Positions 19,045 to 28,533 of a stretch of 64,000 bases of DNA are shown here, in pieces. Both the position numbers and the translations under genes were made by a program. This DNA comes from Alteribacillus sp. YIM 98480 (GTDB lineage Bacteria > Bacillota > Bacilli > Bacillales > Marinococcaceae): assembly GCF_009765375.1 (NCBI RefSeq), contig NZ_VTOK01000002.1, positions 124,001-188,000 on the forward strand, in the 5' to 3' direction. The first letter of the stretch is position 1. Each line of letters begins with the position of its first letter. A model generated the notes under the pieces. The model saw nothing but the letters and a program-made list of their open reading frames with translations. It made no database searches and was not told the DNA's origin.

Positions 19045-19389
19045 CGAATTTGGCGAAGGATAAAATTATATTTGTACATAACGACTCGGCGGCAAGCCGA
19101 GTTTTTCTACACAATCTAAACGAACATATGTTCTTTTTCGGTGTTCTCCGTTACATTAAAAAAGGAATTTGGTCCGAGTAGACGCTCTGAAAGCGTAAAC
19201 GTTGTTAAGAAATCCGTTTCTTCCTTTTGCGTCTAGAAGATCTCTTCCCCATTTTAAAGTATTTACTTCCAATAGTTTATAAATACTCCATTCTCCTTTT
19301 ATTCCCCCCCTAAGCAGGATGTCTTTCAGTTCTATATAGAAAAAAGATGAATAAAGTGTACAAACAGCAGGTTGGGAGGAGGAAAAGAA
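19045..19389. other. Intergenic region before spoIIIAA
   Basis: No gene is seen. At 19085-19106 CTCGG pairs with CCGAG (loop CGGCAAG) followed by TTTTT, a small terminator-like hairpin whose near-copy lies at 13243-13265. At 19122-19133 is the palindrome GAACATATGTTC, which fits a LexA operator but has no adjacent gene. The spoIIIA sigma-E promoter should lie in 19280-19370, but I could not identify a convincing one. Confidence 0.5.
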
Positions 19390-20313
19390 ATGGATGACAT
19401 CCTTGCGCTTTTGCCTGAAAATCTACAACAATTATTCGATCGAATTTCTAATTGGTTTTCCATAGAAGAAATTCGGATTAGAATATTTTCTCCCGTAGAG
19501 ATTATAACGTCAGAAAAAGCATTTTATCTTTGTAACAATGAGAATGACCCGTATGTCATTACGGAGGAAGATATTGAATATATATTAAACCAGTTAAGCG
19601 AATTTTCGATGTATGCATTTCAGGAAGAATTGAAGCAAGGTTTCATAACGACCAGAGGTGGACATCGGGTTGGAGTCGGAGGACAAGTTATCCATGAAAA
19701 AGGGATTATACAAAGTTTAAAACATATTCGATATTTTAACATTAGAGTTGCCAAAGACCATAAAGGAGTAGCTAAGCAATATTTAGACAAGCTATATGCC
19801 AACGGTTATGACGATACATTGATCATCGGTGCTCCTCAATCGGGTAAAACAACCTTCCTTCGTGATCTTGCTAGATGTGCTAGTAAAGGTATGCCCGAAA
19901 TTAATCTTCCTTCAAAAAAAGTAGCAGTTGTTGATGAGCGTTCTGAACTGGCGGCGTGTTATAAAGGAATCCCTTCCTTTGATGTTGGGCCGAGGACGGA
20001 TGTGTTAGATGGCTGTCCAAAAGCTGTTGGAATGATGATGATGATTCGTTCGATGAGTCCTGAAATGATAATTGTAGATGAAATCGGGAGGCCAGAAGAT
20101 GCAGAAGCAATTATGGAAGCCATACATGCAGGTGTAACGATCGTTTGTTCTGCACATGGAACTTCACTTAATGAGATTAAAAGGCGTCCCATTCTACAAG
20201 AATTATTGACTAAGGGAATTTTTAGTAACATTGTTACGCTCATTCGAAGGCAAGGAGCCATGAATGTAAATATAGACAGCTTTGAAAAATGGCAAAAGGC
20301 GGCTGAAAAATGA
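19390..20313 (+). CDS. spoIIIAA: Stage III sporulation protein AA (ATPase)
   Basis: 307 residues from the ATG at 19390 (GGGAGGAGG upstream), equal to the B. subtilis length; an in-frame TTG at 19372 is less likely. It is a secretion-type ATPase with Walker A GAPQSGKT (147-154), followed by VDERSEL and MIIVDEIGRPED (Walker B). Made in the mother cell after engulfment, it is thought to power the SpoIIIA-SpoIIQ channel to the forespore. It is the first gene of the eight-gene spoIIIA operon; the stop overlaps spoIIIAB by 4 bp. Confidence 0.96.
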   Translation: MDDILALLPENLQQLFDRISNWFSIEEIRIRIFSPVEIITSEKAFYLCNNENDPYVITEEDIEYILNQLSEFSMYAFQEELKQGFITTRGGHRVGVGGQVIHEKGIIQSLKHIRYFNIRVAKDHKGVAKQYLDKLYANGYDDTLIIGAPQSGKTTFLRDLARCASKGMPEINLPSKKVAVVDERSELAACYKGIPSFDVGPRTDVLDGCPKAVGMMMMIRSMSPEMIIVDEIGRPEDAEAIMEAIHAGVTIVCSAHGTSLNEIKRRPILQELLTKGIFSNIVTLIRRQGAMNVNIDSFEKWQKAAEK

Positions 20314-20822
20314 GTTGGCTTGGTGCTTTATTTATATTAACGGCATGTACGTGGATTGGTTTTGAAATTGCAAAAAAGCTGACAGAAAGACCGAGACAGC
20401 TCCGTCAATTAAAAGTTGCGCTGCAAAGTTTTGAGGCAGAAATAATGTATGGAATGAGCCCGCTCGCTGAGGCAAGTGAAAAAATTAGCAAGCAGCTTCC
20501 GGCACCTGTGTCATACTTGTTTAAATATTTTGGGGAGTATTTAAAAAACGGGGAGCGAAATGCTCAAAAAGCTTGGACAAAAAGCCTTGAAGAAACATGG
20601 CCGTATACAGCAATGGGAACACAGGAAAAAGAAGTTATGATGCAATTTGGGTCCACGCTTGGAAAGCACGAGAAAATACAGCAGCAAAAGCACATCAGAC
20701 TAGCAATGGTCCATTTAGAAAAAGAAGAATCAGAAGCTAAGGAAAAACAAAACCGATATGAAAAGATGTCAAAAACACTCGGATTTTTAGCAGGATTGCT
20801 GTTAATTATACTGTTTTTATAG
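20310..20822 (+). CDS. spoIIIAB: Stage III sporulation protein AB
   Basis: 170 residues. A short N-terminal hydrophobic stretch (WLGALFILTACTWIGFEIAK) and a C-terminal membrane segment (LGFLAGLLLIILFL) flank a cytoplasmic helical domain related to type II secretion protein F. It would recruit or organise the SpoIIIAA ATPase at the channel base. It starts inside the spoIIIAA stop (ATGA overlap) and is followed by spoIIIAC after 46 bp. Confidence 0.94.
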   Translation: MSWLGALFILTACTWIGFEIAKKLTERPRQLRQLKVALQSFEAEIMYGMSPLAEASEKISKQLPAPVSYLFKYFGEYLKNGERNAQKAWTKSLEETWPYTAMGTQEKEVMMQFGSTLGKHEKIQQQKHIRLAMVHLEKEESEAKEKQNRYEKMSKTLGFLAGLLLIILFL

Positions 20823-20868
20823 TTGGATCAGTCCAGCCTCATTTCAGAGGACAAAGGGGGACACAGCA

Positions 20869-21075
20869 TTGGCCTATGATGTAAACACTATATTTCAAAT
20901 AGCAGGCATTGGGATTGTCGTAGCTATGATCCACACAGTATTAAAGCAAATGGGAAAAGAAGATTGGGCGCACTGGGTAACATTGATTGGATTTGTCGTT
21001 GTTTTGTATATGGTTGCAACTATTATAGATGATCTTTTTCAAAAGATAAAAAGCGTTTTTTTGTTTCAAGGATAG
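20869..21075 (+). CDS. spoIIIAC: Stage III sporulation protein AC
   Basis: 68 residues starting with TTG at 20869 after AAAGGGGG. The sequence (FQIAGIGIVVAMIHTVLKQM and the end FQKIKSVFLFQG) matches SpoIIIAC at full length. It has two membrane helices and is part of the inner-membrane platform of the SpoIIIA complex. SpoIIIAD follows after 6 bp. Confidence 0.95.
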   Translation: MAYDVNTIFQIAGIGIVVAMIHTVLKQMGKEDWAHWVTLIGFVVVLYMVATIIDDLFQKIKSVFLFQG

Positions 21076-21081
21076 GAGGCG

Positions 21082-21483
21082 ATGGTTATTGAAATCGTGC
21101 AAGTGGTCGGTTTCGGTCTCATCGCCACTTTTTTAATTATGGTCATTAACGAACAAAAACCTGTTATTGCACTAGCCATTGCATTAGTAACAGGGGCCAT
21201 GATTTTTTTGTTTATAATGGCTCCATTGCAATCTGCGTTAGAACTAATCTCAACTCTCTCTGGACAAGCTGGCATTAATAATATGTATATTCAAACACTT
21301 TTAAAAATTATTGGCATTGCTTATTTATCTGAGTTTGGAGCACATATAGCAAGAGATGCTGACCAGGAATCGATTGCTTCTAAAATTGAGCTTGCAGGGA
21401 AAATGATGATTATTATGATGGCTATCCCTATATTTCAAGTATTAATTGAAACGGTACTGGCTCTTATACCCGGCGGAGCGTAA
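21082..21483 (+). CDS. spoIIIAD: Stage III sporulation protein AD
   Basis: 133 residues with about four hydrophobic segments; same length as B. subtilis SpoIIIAD. Signatures are VQVVGFGLIATFLIMVINEQKP, split by short polar turns, and KIIGIAYLSEFGAHIARDA. AGGAGG lies only three bases before the ATG; a slightly later TTG is possible. It is a membrane component of the feeding-tube channel between mother cell and forespore. Confidence 0.94.
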   Translation: MVIEIVQVVGFGLIATFLIMVINEQKPVIALAIALVTGAMIFLFIMAPLQSALELISTLSGQAGINNMYIQTLLKIIGIAYLSEFGAHIARDADQESIASKIELAGKMMIIMMAIPIFQVLIETVLALIPGGA

Positions 21484-21495
21484 GGATGTGAAATT

Positions 21496-22698
21496 ATGGT
21501 GAAAAAAATGTCTCTATGCATCCTTTTTATCATATTGCTTTTACCTGGAATGCACACCTATGCAGAAACAGAAAACGAAGCGAAAGTTGATGGGGAAGAA
21601 AATTCTGCGATTGAAGAGTTAAAAGAACAACACTTGGAATCTTTAGGGCTTGAAGAAGTAACGAAATTTTGGGAGCAGCTATCAAGGGATTACGGAGTTT
21701 TTTTACCAGAATCACAAAAAGGGTCCATTAAAGATTTCTTAAACGGTGACAAGTCGTTTCATCCTAAAGAATGGGGTATAGCTTTCATTCGTTTTACGCT
21801 GCATGAAATAACAGCAAATGGTCAATTGATGGGAACATTGCTGCTGCTGGCTGTATTTAGTGCGATATTAAAAGCATTACAAAATGCTTTTGAAGAGGAA
21901 TCGGTTAGTAAAGCAGCATATGGTGTCATTTTCATTGTATTAATAATTATTGCTCTAAATAGTTTTTATATTGCAATGAATTATGTGCAAGAAACCGTAG
22001 CTGATATGGTCCATTTTATGATTGCTTTATTACCTTTAATGCTTGCTCTTTTAGCTTCTAGCGGATCATTTGCTACCGCTGGTTTATTTCATCCTCTCGT
22101 CATAATGCTCGTACAATCGAGTGGTATATTAATACAGTACGTTATATTACCTTTTTTATTTTTCTCGGCAGTACTTAGCATTGTGAGCAGCTTAAATGAA
22201 CACATCAAGGTAACTAAACTTGCTGAATTACTAAGAAACGCTGCTATGGGGATACTTGCTGTGTTTTTTACCGTTTTTCTAGGAGTGATTTCTGTTCAAG
22301 GGGCAACGGCAGCTGTAACCGATGGAATTGCTATCCGGACTACTAAGTTTCTAGCAGGTAACTTTGTTCCAGTAATCGGGAGAATGTTTACGGACGCTGC
22401 AGATACAGCACTGGGGGCATCTGTACTTCTTAAAAACACGATCGGACTTGCAGGTGTAGGAATACTATTTATTATTTGTGCGTTTCCAGCCATTAAAATT
22501 TTAGTGATTGGATTTATTTTTCACTTAACCGCAGCACTAATACAGCCTTTGGGTGAAGGTGCGTTACTAGATGCACTTTCTACACTGGGAAAAACAGTAC
22601 TTTCCATGTTCGCGGCATTAGCAGCTGTATCATTCATGTTTTTCCTTGCACTTACATTAATTATAGCTTCAGGTAATATTTCTTTGATGGTGAGGTGA
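21496..22698 (+). CDS. spoIIIAE: Stage III sporulation protein AE
   Basis: 400 residues. It has an N-terminal signal-like segment (LCILFIILLLPGMHTYA), an acidic extracytoplasmic part (about 22-95), then six to seven hydrophobic segments, consistent with the polytopic SpoIIIAE. Start ATG at 21496; AAGGATG is the upstream site. It is thought to form the membrane export gate-like part of the SpoIIIA machine. spoIIIAF starts 6 bp after the stop. Confidence 0.95.
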   Translation: MVKKMSLCILFIILLLPGMHTYAETENEAKVDGEENSAIEELKEQHLESLGLEEVTKFWEQLSRDYGVFLPESQKGSIKDFLNGDKSFHPKEWGIAFIRFTLHEITANGQLMGTLLLLAVFSAILKALQNAFEEESVSKAAYGVIFIVLIIIALNSFYIAMNYVQETVADMVHFMIALLPLMLALLASSGSFATAGLFHPLVIMLVQSSGILIQYVILPFLFFSAVLSIVSSLNEHIKVTKLAELLRNAAMGILAVFFTVFLGVISVQGATAAVTDGIAIRTTKFLAGNFVPVIGRMFTDAADTALGASVLLKNTIGLAGVGILFIICAFPAIKILVIGFIFHLTAALIQPLGEGALLDALSTLGKTVLSMFAALAAVSFMFFLALTLIIASGNISLMVR

Positions 22699-22704
22699 AT
22701 CACA

Positions 22705-23322
22705 GTGGATTGGTTAACCAGCTGGATGAGCAATTTAATTGTTTTTCTGCTTGCGGCGTTCTTATTGGAAATGCTGCTTCCAGCCTCATCTTTGCAAAAA
22801 TATGCCAGGCTGGTGCTTTCTTTTATATTAATGCTTATAATTATTGAACCTCTTTTATCGTTAACAAATGGACAAGTAGAAGATATATGGGATCAAGAAT
22901 TAGCAAACTTAAATTTCCAGCCAATTCAATCGGCATCGATAGAATCTAACATGAATAATAAGAAAAACGAAATAGAAGAGGGACAAGATGCATATATTTC
23001 TAAACAAGTATCTAACCATCTAAGAGAACAAGTAGAAGAAACAATAAAAGAACGTTGGGGGTGGGAAATTGAAGAGCTCCAAACTGAATGGGAAGGAGAC
23101 GATCCAGAAGAAATGAAGGTTTATCTTTCCCTTGCTAGATTTTCACCTGAAGAAAACAAGTCGGATATTGAACCAGTAAACATTCAGGTGGAAGAAACGG
23201 AAGAATTAGATGACAAAGAAGAAATTTCAGCAATAGAACAAGACATATACTCGTATTTGACGCAAACATGGGAAGTAGATGAAGAACAAATTCACATCAC
23301 AACAGCAAAGGAGGGGGGATAG
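22705..23322 (+). CDS. spoIIIAF: Stage III sporulation protein AF
   Basis: 205 residues, GTG start at 22705. Two N-terminal membrane helices (LIVFLLAAFLLEMLL and ARLVLSFILMLIIIEPLL) precede a soluble domain related to ring-building motifs. The soluble part is strikingly acidic (for example EEGQDAYISKQ, EETEELDDKEEISAIEQD), in line with a salt-adapted cell envelope. Its last base is shared with the start of spoIIIAG. Confidence 0.92.
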   Translation: MDWLTSWMSNLIVFLLAAFLLEMLLPASSLQKYARLVLSFILMLIIIEPLLSLTNGQVEDIWDQELANLNFQPIQSASIESNMNNKKNEIEEGQDAYISKQVSNHLREQVEETIKERWGWEIEELQTEWEGDDPEEMKVYLSLARFSPEENKSDIEPVNIQVEETEELDDKEEISAIEQDIYSYLTQTWEVDEEQIHITTAKEGG

Positions 23323-23990
23323 TGGCTGAACAGAACGATAAACAAAACGTAAAAGAGCGGTTTAAAAAATGGTTCGATAAAGAAGAGAAAACAACTTCGA
23401 AAAAACCGGTTCCCATCTACCTCGTCATCATCTTAATATTTGGGATTATATTAATGGTTATAGGGACTTTGGGTAAAGAAAAAGAGGAAGAACCTTCTGA
23501 TCAACAATGGGTTCAAGATGAACAAGAACAAAAAGAATCTTTAGAAGTGAATTCTAAAGCTTCCGAAAACTCCGATATGTCTGATGCAGAAAGAGCTATT
23601 CAAACTAGGTTAGGCGAAATGCTTGAAAAAATTTCAGGAGTTTCAGAGGTAACTGTAATGGTGAATTTACAAGGAACGGAAGAAAAAGTATATGAAAAAG
23701 ATACTACGATACGTCAACAAATTACTTCAGAAGAAGATCGAGAAGGTGGAAAAAGAGATTTAGAAGATGGGACGAAAGAGGAACAAGTTGTGATTATAAG
23801 ACAAGGTGAACAGGAAGAACCACTTCTTATTCATACAAAAAAACCAGAGGCAAGGGGGGTGCTTGTCGTTGCTGAAGGGGTGGAAGACATAAAAGTAAAG
23901 GAATGGGTGGTTGAAGCGGTAACAAAAGTTATGGATATTCCACCGCATAAAGTATCTATATTGCCAAGGAATAGGGAGGAAGGAGAATAA
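23322..23990 (+). CDS. spoIIIAG: Stage III sporulation protein AG
   Basis: 222 residues, GTG start overlapping the spoIIIAF stop. A cytoplasmic basic N-terminus leads to one membrane helix (VPIYLVIILIFGIILMVIGTL) and an extracytoplasmic domain with a ring-building motif (SGVSEVTVMVNLQGTEEKVYE; KVMDIPPHKVSILPRN). In B. subtilis SpoIIIAG forms a large ring in the intermembrane space. Acidic linker sequences are longer than the folded core. Confidence 0.94.
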   Translation: MAEQNDKQNVKERFKKWFDKEEKTTSKKPVPIYLVIILIFGIILMVIGTLGKEKEEEPSDQQWVQDEQEQKESLEVNSKASENSDMSDAERAIQTRLGEMLEKISGVSEVTVMVNLQGTEEKVYEKDTTIRQQITSEEDREGGKRDLEDGTKEEQVVIIRQGEQEEPLLIHTKKPEARGVLVVAEGVEDIKVKEWVVEAVTKVMDIPPHKVSILPRNREEGE

Positions 23991-23992
23991 AT

Positions 23993-24652
23993 ATGGTATT
24001 AAAAAAGCAAACCGTATGGTTAATGACGATGCTTAGTTTAACAATTGTTCTAGCTGTTTATTATATTACGTCGCCAAGCGAGGTCGCAGAGAACGACCCA
24101 GAAGCTGATGAAACGAGTGAAATGACTGCTGCAACAGAAGATGAAGAGTGGGTAGAGTGGCTGTCAGAAGAGGACATGGAAACGACAATTGAAGAAACTG
24201 AACCTCCAACAGAAGGTGAAGAAACAGGAGGGGAAGAAGAAGTTCCCGCAGAGGAAGCAGAAATATACAATGAAAACCAGGAAGCAAATACACAAGGAAA
24301 CTTATTTAGTGAGCTGCGCTTAGAAAGGGATGAATCGCGAAGCAGGTTACGTGAAGAATATACAGATACGATTGCATCTGAAGATTATTCTGCTGCAGAG
24401 AAAAGTGAAGCGTTTGATAGACGAGAACAATTGCAAGAGACACAGCAAAATGAAAGTATGCTTGAGAGCTTAATTCAATCTGAAGGATATGAAGATGCCG
24501 TTGTTATTTCCGAAGAAGATAGAACTAGAATTATTGTCCAGGCAGAAGAGTTATCACGAGAAGATGCAGTGATGCTAAATCGACTTGCTGCCGAACACTT
24601 AGATGTGTCTGATGTGGTGATTGGACACCAGGCAACAGCAGCAGGACAGTAA
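23993..24652 (+). CDS. spoIIIAH: Stage III sporulation protein AH
   Basis: 219 residues. One N-terminal membrane helix (TVWLMTMLSLTIVLAVYYI) is followed by a very acidic linker of about 80 residues (roughly 32-105) and a YscJ/FliF-like domain (DTIASEDYSAAEKSEAFDRR ... AAEHLDVSDVVIGH). SpoIIIAH meets forespore SpoIIQ across the septum to make the engulfment ratchet and channel. It is the last gene of the operon; a terminator follows. Confidence 0.95.
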   Translation: MVLKKQTVWLMTMLSLTIVLAVYYITSPSEVAENDPEADETSEMTAATEDEEWVEWLSEEDMETTIEETEPPTEGEETGGEEEVPAEEAEIYNENQEANTQGNLFSELRLERDESRSRLREEYTDTIASEDYSAAEKSEAFDRREQLQETQQNESMLESLIQSEGYEDAVVISEEDRTRIIVQAEELSREDAVMLNRLAAEHLDVSDVVIGHQATAAGQ

Positions 24653-24654
24653 GA

Positions 24655-24702
24655 AAAAGCCTGTGAGACAGTCTTATATTGTCTTACAGGCTTAATATTT
24701 TA
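24655..24702 (+). terminator. Terminator of the spoIIIA operon
   Basis: AAGCCTGT-AGACA pairs with TGTCT-ACAGGCTT, followed by AATATTTT. The stem is long with a single mismatch; the T-run is modest. Confidence 0.72.
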
Positions 24703-24840
24703 AATACATATTTTAAACGCACATGTTTTTATTATATACACACGTATGAAGGGGATAATGAAAAATAGACTTCACCATGATATAATTTGAGTATAGTTTA
24801 AAACTTAGTGTCAACTAGCTGATGAGGAGCGATTTTATTC

Positions 24841-25218
24841 ATGGAATGGAACGATTTAACAGACGGAGCAAAAGCGGTATTAGAACAAACGAGAAACATG
24901 AAAAACGACCACATACAAATCGTTGAATTTGAAGTTGGTTTTGAACATGAATATGGAGAAGGAGAAAACACCTATACCGTTTCCATACAAGAAGAAGATT
25001 ATGAGAACTTGAAACGTTTCACCAAGGAAAATGAATATGGAGATAAATACCATATGGCAAGAAATAAAAACATCGTAAAGATTATTTTACTAGAAAATGG
25101 AAAAATACCTGATAATCTTTCGGAGTTTCCTGTTTTTCGTCAATATAAATTTGATTATGTACAAAAACAAGCGGAAAAAGCTGCCGAAGCAGAGGAAGCC
25201 AATACAGAAGAAGATTGA
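24841..25218 (+). CDS. Unrecognised acidic protein
   Basis: 125 residues, not recognised. It is soluble, with no signal peptide or membrane segment. Aromatic and acidic residues alternate in HEYGEGENTYTVSIQEEDYE, suggesting a small beta-rich domain, and the protein ends in an acidic helix (QAEKAAEAEEANTEED). GAGGAGCGA lies upstream of the ATG. It occupies the place where B. subtilis has accB and accC, between spoIIIAH and yqhY. Codon usage looks like that of its neighbours, so recent transfer is not indicated. Confidence 0.7.
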   Translation: MEWNDLTDGAKAVLEQTRNMKNDHIQIVEFEVGFEHEYGEGENTYTVSIQEEDYENLKRFTKENEYGDKYHMARNKNIVKIILLENGKIPDNLSEFPVFRQYKFDYVQKQAEKAAEAEEANTEED

Positions 25219-25268
25219 TAAGAAAAGTAACCGGTGTTTTTATTGTTTAAGCCATGGAGGTGAGAAGC

Positions 25269-25664
25269 ATGAATGAATACCGCACAATTGATTTGGAAGA
25301 AGAAAAGAATGAGTTAGGCAAAATAGAAATATCTCCCGAAGTCATTGAAGTTATAGCCGGACTCGCTGCCTCTGAAGTGGAAGGTGTCCATTCTTTAAGA
25401 GGTAACTTTGCTGCTGGAGTTGTGGAGCGTCTCGGTCGTAAAAACCATGGCAAAGGCGTAAAAGTCGAACTTGGTGAAGAAGGGATTACGATTGAATTAT
25501 CTGTAACGCTGCGTTACGGTGTCTCTGTACCGGAAGTAGCGAGAAATATTCAGACTAATATTCAACAAGCGCTTCAAACCATGACTTCTATTACTTTGGA
25601 TTCCATTAACATTCATGTGCTCGGTATACAATTTGAGGTGCAAGATGAAGAGGAAGAACAATAA
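25269..25664 (+). CDS. yqhY: Asp23/Gls24 family protein YqhY
   Basis: 131 residues from the ATG at 25269, which follows GGAGG (25256-25260); the in-frame ATG at 25254 overlaps that site. The family core is visible: ISPEVIEVIAGLAASEVEGVHSL, split by the conserved glycine, and VELGEEGITIELSVTLRYG. In B. subtilis YqhY is linked to control of acetyl-CoA carboxylase and normally sits in the accB-accC-yqhY operon. Here accB and accC are absent from the locus, so the partner must act from elsewhere. Confidence 0.9.
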   Translation: MNEYRTIDLEEEKNELGKIEISPEVIEVIAGLAASEVEGVHSLRGNFAAGVVERLGRKNHGKGVKVELGEEGITIELSVTLRYGVSVPEVARNIQTNIQQALQTMTSITLDSINIHVLGIQFEVQDEEEEQ

Positions 25665-25711
25665 ACGAGGCTTTTTATCTGCAAAAATTATTGTTAAGGG
25701 GCTGATAAGTG

Positions 25712-25750
25712 ATGGCTGGAAAACGTGCTGTCATTGCAGCCTCTTTTTTT
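25712..25750 (+). terminator. Terminator after yqhY
   Basis: GGCTG pairs with CAGCC around an 18-base loop, followed by TCTTTTTTTTC. A longer alternative pairing GAGGCT (25667-25672) with AGCCTC is also possible. Downstream, 25757-25832 carries repeat-module fragments (AAGTATAAGTAAAACTACAGC, TTCAACGTACAGGATGC). Confidence 0.6.
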
Positions 25751-25861
25751 CACTGTGAAGAAAGTATAAAAAATTATGGATGAACAAGTATAAGTAAAAC
25801 TACAGCATTCAACGTACAGGATGCATGAATTGAGATAGATTTTAATAAAGGAGAATAGAGT

Positions 25862-26260
25862 ATGAACCGACGTCTAGCACGATTAAGAGCTGTTCAGACA
25901 TTGTATCAAATGGAGCTCACCGATGCAGGTTGGCAAGCAGCATTAAACAACTCTCTTGAAGAAGATGAAACAGCTGATGAATTTTTAACTACATCCGTGA
26001 AGGGAACATTAGATCATTTAACTGAAATAGATAATAAGATACAAAAGCACTTAGAACACTGGACTTTGGAGAGAGTCGGAAATGTTGACCGTTCTATTCT
26101 TCGAAAAGCTGTGCATGAAATGTTGTATATGGAAGATATTCCACTGCATGTCAGTGTTAATGAGGCAATTGAACTTGCAAAAGCTTTCGGGGGCACAGAA
26201 TCTGGAAAGTTTGTCAATGGCGTATTATCTAACATATTAAAACAATGTGAAAGTGATTAA
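25862..26260 (+). CDS. nusB: Transcription antitermination factor NusB
   Basis: 132 residues, all-helical NusB fold. RRLARLRAVQTLYQME at the N-terminus and VDRSILRKAVHEMLYMEDIP, SVNEAIELAKAFGG and KFVNGVLSNIL at the C-terminus are family signatures. It binds boxA RNA together with ribosomal protein S10 during rRNA transcription. AAGGAG precedes the ATG; folD follows after 18 bp, beginning the long co-directional run to recN. Confidence 0.95.
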   Translation: MNRRLARLRAVQTLYQMELTDAGWQAALNNSLEEDETADEFLTTSVKGTLDHLTEIDNKIQKHLEHWTLERVGNVDRSILRKAVHEMLYMEDIPLHVSVNEAIELAKAFGGTESGKFVNGVLSNILKQCESD

Positions 26261-26278
26261 AACAAGGAGAGGATAAGA

Positions 26279-27127
26279 ATGAGTGCAACTATTATCAGCG
26301 GAAAAGAAGTAGCTTCAAGTTTGCGAGAAGAAATCAAGACGGAAGTGAATTCTATTAGTGTTACACCAGGCCTAGCCGTCATTCTTGTAGGGGATAATCC
26401 TGCTTCTAGATCATATGTGAAAGGCAAGGAAAAAGCTTCAAAAGAAGTAGGCATTTATTCAGAATTAAAAGAGCTGTCTTCTGATATATCTGAAAAAGAA
26501 TTGTTGGATATAGTTGATTATTATAACGATAAGCCTTCTATACACGGCATTCTTGTACAATTACCTCTGCCAGACCATATTTCAGAAAAGAAAGTGATTG
26601 AACATATTTCACCAGAGAAAGACGTGGATGGCTTTCACCCTATTAATATAGGGCGGATGATGACAGGTAAGGATGCTTTTTTACCTTGTACACCATATGG
26701 TATATTGCAAATGTTAAAATATAAAAATATCCAAACTGAAGGAAAGCATGCTGTCGTAGTTGGAAGAAGCAATATTGTCGGAAAACCTGTTGGACAGCTC
26801 CTTCTAAATGAAAATGCTACGGTTACATACTGTCATTCTAGAACCCCTGACTTAGCTTCTTATACCTCAAAAGCTGATATTTTAATTGCAGCTGCAGGCA
26901 GAGCAGAATTTATAGATGCTGCATTTGTAAAAGAAGGAGCTGTTGTCATAGACGTAGGTATGAATCGCAAAGATGACGGAAAACTTTGCGGGGATGTTGC
27001 CTTTGAAGACGTGAAAGAAAAAGCTTCGTTTATAACGCCTGTCCCAGGAGGAGTAGGTCCTATGACCATTACAATGCTGCTTTATAACACGCTGCAGTCA
27101 GCGAAGAAGCATGCAGAAAGGGTTTAA
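26279..27127 (+). CDS. folD: Bifunctional methylenetetrahydrofolate dehydrogenase/cyclohydrolase
   Basis: 282 residues. It converts 5,10-methylene- to 10-formyl-tetrahydrofolate using NADP. The catalytic motif [13 protein letters not shown] contains Tyr46 and the key Lys50. [37 protein letters not shown] and [16 protein letters not shown] are all canonical. The product serves purine and formyl-Met-tRNA synthesis and complements the upstream one-carbon source, the gcv operon. xseA begins 5 bp after its stop. Confidence 0.97.
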   Translation: MSATIISGKEVASSLREEIKTEVNSISVTPGLAVILVGDNPASRSYVKGKEKASKEVGIYSELKELSSDISEKELLDIVDYYNDKPSIHGILVQLPLPDHISEKKVIEHISPEKDVDGFHPINIGRMMTGKDAFLPCTPYGILQMLKYKNIQTEGKHAVVVGRSNIVGKPVGQLLLNENATVTYCHSRTPDLASYTSKADILIAAAGRAEFIDAAFVKEGAVVIDVGMNRKDDGKLCGDVAFEDVKEKASFITPVPGGVGPMTITMLLYNTLQSAKKHAERV

Positions 27128-27132
27128 CAGTA

Positions 27133-28533
27133 ATGCTGTTTGAACAAGGGAAATGGACCACAGTTTCACAGCTTACAACACATATTAAAAAGACAATAGA
27201 GATGGAGTCTAATCTCCAGCAAGTATGGTTAAGAGCTGAGATTTCAAATTTTAAAAAGCATAGCCGCGGTCATATGTATTTTACCTTAAAGGATGAAAAA
27301 TCAAGGATCTCAGCTGTCATGTTTGCTGGTAATAATCGCTTTTTAACCTTTCAGCCTGAAAATGGAATGAAAGTTTTAATAAAGGGTCATGTATCTGTGT
27401 ATGAGCCATTCGGGCAGTACCAACTGTATGTGAAAGAGATGGAACCAGACGGTATTGGGCAATTGTACATTCAATATGAAAAATTGAAAAAACAGTTAGA
27501 AACCGAAGGTCTTTTTGCACAAGAGCGTAAAAAGTCGTTGCCTGTATTTCCACGTGAAATAGCTATCATTACGTCTCCAACTGGTGCAGCAATCAAAGAT
27601 ATGATGACAACACTGAAAAGGCGTTTTCCTTTAATTAGAATTACGCTGTTTCCGGTGCTCGTACAGGGCGAGAACGCACCTGCATCCATATCTTCTGCGA
27701 TGGAAAAAGTTGAATTAATGGGTGGATTTGATCTCTTAATTTTCGGCAGAGGCGGCGGTTCCATTGAGGAATTGTGGGCATTTAATGAAGAAGTTGTCGC
27801 CAGGAAAATTGCATCTCTAACTGTTCCGACTATTTCAGCAGTGGGTCATGAAACAGATTTCACTATTGCCGATTTTATAGCTGACTTAAGAGCAGCCACA
27901 CCAACCGCGGCAGCTGAACTGGCTGTTCCGGTGCTTTTAGAACTCGAAAAGCAGCACAACCAGTTGAAAACCCGTCTTCAAAAAGCGTTGAAACACCAAG
28001 TTAAAAGAAAAAATGAAAAGCTCGAGCGAATAAAGAGATCATATGCCTTTAGGTATCCAACTCATTTAATAAAGCAAAAAGAACAAGATTTAGATCGTTT
28101 ATTAGAAAGATTAAATAAAGCACTAGTTGACAAAAAAGAACTTCGTAGAGAGCGTCTTCATACGTTTGAAAAGCGCCTTGAACGACAGCATCCTTATCGG
28201 CTGTTAGAAGGTGAACAGTCGAAACTCAATCATATGGATGAAAAAATCTTTAAAGCAATGGAACGTTATTTAACAGGGAAAAATGAACGTTTTAAACATA
28301 CGCTGCAAAAGCTTAATATTCTTAACCCTCTCGAAGTGATGCAAAGAGGATATAACGTCACTTATAATCGGAAGGGGCAGTTGGTGAATTCGATCAAACA
28401 AATTGAACCAGGTGAACAGATTTCTATGTATATTCAAGATGGAACAGTTTACGCCAAGGCTGAATCTATCTCAAAGAATTCATTATGGTTTGGTAATAAG
28501 TCGGATAAGGGGGATGGAGCACGTGACAGATGA
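27133..28533 (+). CDS. xseA: Exodeoxyribonuclease VII large subunit
   Basis: 466 residues. It has an N-terminal OB-fold ([20 protein letters not shown]), a catalytic domain with [55 protein letters not shown] and TPTAAAE, and a C-terminal coiled-coil. It degrades single-stranded DNA from both ends together with XseB. The last 11 bp overlap the start of xseB, matching the obligate stoichiometric complex. Confidence 0.96.
   Translation: MLFEQGKWTTVSQLTTHIKKTIEMESNLQQVWLRAEISNFKKHSRGHMYFTLKDEKSRISAVMFAGNNRFLTFQPENGMKVLIKGHVSVYEPFGQYQLYVKEMEPDGIGQLYIQYEKLKKQLETEGLFAQERKKSLPVFPREIAIITSPTGAAIKDMMTTLKRRFPLIRITLFPVLVQGENAPASISSAMEKVELMGGFDLLIFGRGGGSIEELWAFNEEVVARKIASLTVPTISAVGHETDFTIADFIADLRAATPTAAAELAVPVLLELEKQHNQLKTRLQKALKHQVKRKNEKLERIKRSYAFRYPTHLIKQKEQDLDRLLERLNKALVDKKELRRERLHTFEKRLERQHPYRLLEGEQSKLNHMDEKIFKAMERYLTGKNERFKHTLQKLNILNPLEVMQRGYNVTYNRKGQLVNSIKQIEPGEQISMYIQDGTVYAKAESISKNSLWFGNKSDKGDGARDR

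Noticed and set aside
19122-19133. Palindrome GAACATATGTTC matching the LexA operator
   Set aside because: No gene starts close by on either strand, and a site with eight fixed bases is expected about once by chance in 64 kb.
25725-25796. Possible 23-codon peptide (MAGKRAVIAASFFHC...) before nusB
   Set aside because: It runs through the terminator and repeat debris; the ribosome site is poorly spaced.
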